In this document: positions 61,866 to 64,000 of the stretch, in pieces
How the letters are laid out: each line of letters starts with the position of its first letter
Position numbering within the stretch: the first letter of the stretch is position 1
NCBI GenBank assembly: GCA_052180195.1
Contig: CP197469.1
DNA length: 64,000 nucleotides
From: Gottfriedia sp002574545
Lineage (GTDB): Bacteria > Bacillota > Bacilli > Bacillales > Bacillaceae_G
Reading direction: 5' to 3' (one strand)
Notes under the pieces: model-generated
The model's input: the letters and a program-made list of their open reading frames with translations, nothing else
What the model was told of the DNA's origin: nothing
Databases searched by the model: none
Translations under genes and position numbers: made by a program

Positions 61866-61875
61866 ATATGCTTGC

Positions 61876-62232
61876 TTATTTTTTCTCAGATAACCATTTA
61901 GCAACAGCATCCAATTGTGGTCCTTGTACTAAACCAGCTGGCATTCCGCCTTCTTTACCGTTTTTAAGAATGTCTTTAATTTCATCTTCTGAGTATTTTG
62001 AACCTACTTTAGTTAAGTTTGGTCCTACAACCCCTTGTAATTGATCACCATGACAGCTAACACATGTTTGAGCGTATATTTCATCTGGTTTAGTAGAAGC
62101 TGTTTGCTCTTGTTTTTTATCACCATTGGCAATTTCATCAGCTTGCTTAGCACCTTTTAATGAAATAATTAGCATGACTGCGATTCCTAATGCTGCAATT
62201 AATGCAAAAGGAATTAATGGATTTCGTTTCAT
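61876..62232 (-). CDS. cccA: Cytochrome c-550 (CccA)
   Basis: A membrane-anchored cytochrome c, 118 residues. One N-terminal helix (about 6-26) holds it outside the membrane; a charged linker follows, then a small heme domain with the CVSCH motif (C57, C60, H61) and the sixth ligand M97 (GGMPAGL). Electron carrier of the respiratory chain, expected to feed cytochrome c oxidase. AAGGGGG precedes the ATG. Position next to rpoD matches B. subtilis. Confidence 0.95.
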   Translation of the reverse strand: MKRNPLIPFALIAALGIAVMLIISLKGAKQADEIANGDKKQEQTASTKPDEIYAQTCVSCHGDQLQGVVGPNLTKVGSKYSEDEIKDILKNGKEGGMPAGLVQGPQLDAVAKWLSEKK

Positions 62233-62998
62233 TATGATCCCCCTTATGTAACCCCTTAAAAAATGATATAAATTACTATAACATTATTATTGTATACGAT
62301 TAAAAACAATAAAAAAAGTATTATATTGGATAAATTTAAAAATTGTTAAACGATTTCAAAATTATATAAACCTTCCTACTATTAAGAAGTAAATTCTACA
62401 TAGTATAAATGCAAATTATATTTGTATAAACTCACCTCTCGATAAATGAAATAAGTAAGTTTTTTTAAGAAACCAATTTAACCCTTTCTTCAACCATTTT
62501 ACTTTTCATTTGATTTTAATCATTCCCACGAAAACTAAAGCAAAAGATTCTACCATTCCATTAAATAATTGCTATTACGATATAGGTAATATGTCTTTAA
62601 ACAATTTATTTTATATTTAGTAGTATTGAACTAATTATAAAAATTATTAAAAAAGTAGAGAAAATGAGTATTTGCAAATTTAAAGACAATTCTGTAAAAT
62701 AAAGTAAATAGATATCCAATTGTTTAAAATGATGGAATTACTACTAGCATCTCCATAATTTATATTAACCATTTTTGCTTAAATTATCCTTTGATTCTTT
62801 TTTAGAATAAATCATTAAAGATCAATTTCATTCTAAGAGAATCTGATTTCCATCACTCTTTAGTTAACCGTTTTAGCATTAACTAGTATGTAGCATAGCA
62901 CTACAATTGTCTATTTAGAACAGACATTCGATATATTTTGACATTTTTTTATTGTGACATATGTACTAATTAAAACGTTTTCATTTTCTTTTAGATGA
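62233..62998. other. Long AT-rich gene-free region between cccA and rpoD
   Basis: About 770 bases with stops in all frames, no recognised RNA gene and no clear repeats. The cccA promoter should lie in the first 100 bases (a TATAAT-like element at about 62320 on the minus strand). Why the rest is kept is unclear; it is longer than a promoter needs. Confidence 0.45.
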
Positions 62999-63030
62999 AA
63001 AAAAAGTTTACCCTATTACGGATAAACTCT
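62999..63030 (-). terminator. Terminator of rpoD
   Basis: AGTTTATCC ... GGGTAAACT followed on the minus strand by TTTTTTTTCATC. Confidence 0.85.
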
Positions 63031-63041
63031 TTTTAAACATC

Positions 63042-64000
63042 CTATTCTAAGAAATCTTTTAGACGTTTGCTGCGGCTTGGATGACGTAATTTACGTAGAG
63101 CTTTTGCTTCAATTTGACGAATACGCTCACGTGTAACCCCAAATACTTTACCAACTTCTTCTAAAGTACGAGTGCGTCCGTCATCTAAACCAAATCGTAA
63201 ACGTAGAACATTTTCTTCACGATCTGTTAATGTATCAAGAACATCTTCTAATTGCTCTTTTAGCATTTCATAAGCTGCATGCTCTGCTGGAGAAGTTGCT
63301 TCAGAATCTTCGATGAAATCACCTAAGTGTGAATCATCTTCTTCACCAATTGGTGTTTCTAATGAAACTGGCTCTTGAGCAATTTTAAGGATTTCTCTAA
63401 CTTTTTCTGGTGGTAAATCCATTTCTTCACCAATTTCTTCAGGAGATGGCTCGCGACCTAAATCTTGAAGCAATTGACGTTGAACACGAATTAATTTATT
63501 AATTGTTTCCACCATATGAACTGGAATACGGATCGTTCTTGCTTGGTCAGCAATTGCACGAGTAATCGCTTGACGAATCCACCAAGTAGCATATGTACTA
63601 AATTTATAACCTTTACGATAATCAAACTTTTCAACGGCTTTGATTAATCCCATATTACCTTCTTGAATAAGGTCTAGGAATAACATACCACGTCCTACGT
63701 AACGTTTTGCAATACTAACTACTAATCGTAAGTTCGCTTCCGCTAGACGTCGTTTCGCTTCCTCATCGCCTTCTTCAATTCGTTTCGCTAAATTGATTTC
63801 ATCTTGTCCAGAAAGTAAATCAACTCGACCAATTTCTTTTAGGTACATACGTACTGGGTCATTTATTTTTACTCCAGGAGGAACACTTAAATCATTTAAG
63901 TCAAATTCTTCTTCCTTTTCTAATTGAGCTCCTCTAGGTTCGTCATCAGCGTCACCAACAATATCAATACCTTGTTCACCTAGTTGCTCATAAAATTCTT
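63042..64000 (-). CDS. rpoD: RNA polymerase primary sigma factor RpoD/SigA (5' end outside window)
   Basis: The vegetative sigma factor; the window holds the C-terminal 319 codons and the gene runs off the right edge. Seen in order: region 1.2 (DPVRMYLKEIGRVDLL), region 2 with RLVVSIAKRYVGRGMLFLDL and the -10 recognition part YATWWIRQAITRA, region 3 (AREPSPEEIG-like, here GREPSPEEIGEEMDLP) and region 4 with the -35 helix VTRERIRQIEAKAL. It ends HPSRSKRLKDFLE. Highly conserved with B. subtilis SigA, so TTGACA/TATAAT promoters are expected throughout. The internal ATG at 63848 is not the start, since the frame continues upstream. Confidence 0.97.
   Translation of the reverse strand, partial: EFYEQLGEQGIDIVGDADDEPRGAQLEKEEEFDLNDLSVPPGVKINDPVRMYLKEIGRVDLLSGQDEINLAKRIEEGDEEAKRRLAEANLRLVVSIAKRYVGRGMLFLDLIQEGNMGLIKAVEKFDYRKGYKFSTYATWWIRQAITRAIADQARTIRIPVHMVETINKLIRVQRQLLQDLGREPSPEEIGEEMDLPPEKVREILKIAQEPVSLETPIGEEDDSHLGDFIEDSEATSPAEHAAYEMLKEQLEDVLDTLTDREENVLRLRFGLDDGRTRTLEEVGKVFGVTRERIRQIEAKALRKLRHPSRSKRLKDFLE

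Noticed and set aside
1..64000. CRISPR array, toxin-antitoxin, prophage or defence genes
   Set aside because: No regularly spaced repeats, integrases, phage genes or known defence domains were seen; the window is mostly core genome.

Overview
The window is AT-rich chromosomal DNA from a Bacillaceae member (Firmicutes). The gene order from gcvT (about 15.3 kb) to rpoD (right edge) follows the Bacillus subtilis block gcvT-yqhH-yqhG-comG-yqgY-yqgX-yqgW-yqgT-ltaS-glcK-yqgQ-yqgN-rpmGA-pstB-pbpA-yqgE-sodA-yqgB-yqfZ-ispG-zur-yqfU-yqfT-nfo-cshB-yqfQ-ispH-yqfO-trmK-cccA-sigA, with local insertions and losses. The sulfate operon content (yezD-type gene, cysH, sat, cysC, ferredoxin-type sulfite reductase, DUF3906, sumT, sirB) resembles the B. 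cereus type more than the B. subtilis type. I cannot fix the genus from sequence alone. Almost every transcription unit ends in a visible hairpin plus T-tract, which makes operon limits fairly clear. TTG starts are common.

Left part (1-11 kb): the start of an MMPL transporter gene cut by the edge, yuiD, then a plus-strand operon for sulfate assimilation and siroheme synthesis (1.2-7.4 kb). Convergent to it is a minus-strand aspartokinase (yclM type) followed by the alanine pair alaR-alaT. A gene-free 0.7 kb stretch follows.

Middle (11-41 kb): the glycine cleavage operon gcvT-gcvPA-gcvPB (minus), the SNF2 helicase pair yqhH-yqhG (plus), and a complete seven-gene comG competence pilus operon with aroK and yqzE at its end. 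Then come small DUF proteins, a MidA-like methyltransferase, a metallo-beta-lactamase-fold hydrolase, an M14 endopeptidase, a lipoteichoic acid synthase, glucokinase, a VanY-type carboxypeptidase, L-lactate dehydrogenase with a strong Rex-like operator, 5-formyl-THF cyclo-ligase, rpmG, a sugar nucleotidyltransferase, phoU-pstB behind a PhoP-like box, pbpA, an MFS gene, sodA and three tRNA genes (Ser, Met, Asn).

Right part (41-64 kb): yqgB, yqfZ, ispG, a sulfate ABC transporter operon (sbp-cysT-cysW-cysA), an arylamine N-acetyltransferase, small proteins, an SDR enzyme, the zinc operon znuC-znuB-zur behind a Zur-like operator, yqfU, yqfT, nfo, cshB, yqfQ with a CAA repeat, ispH, yqfO-trmK, cccA and the 5'-truncated rpoD.

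The genes linked by function are the sulfur ones: the ABC transporter at 44-48 kb can supply sulfate to the cysH operon at 1.4-7.4 kb, which lacks its own permease; the operon reduces sulfate to sulfide and makes most of the siroheme its sulfite reductase needs. I found no clear mobile gene cassette, CRISPR array or defence system. The most unusual items are two intergenic inserts, each bracketed by two copies of a terminator hairpin (18.16-18.38 kb and 26.96-27.20 kb), and structured leaders with terminators before both sulfur operons.
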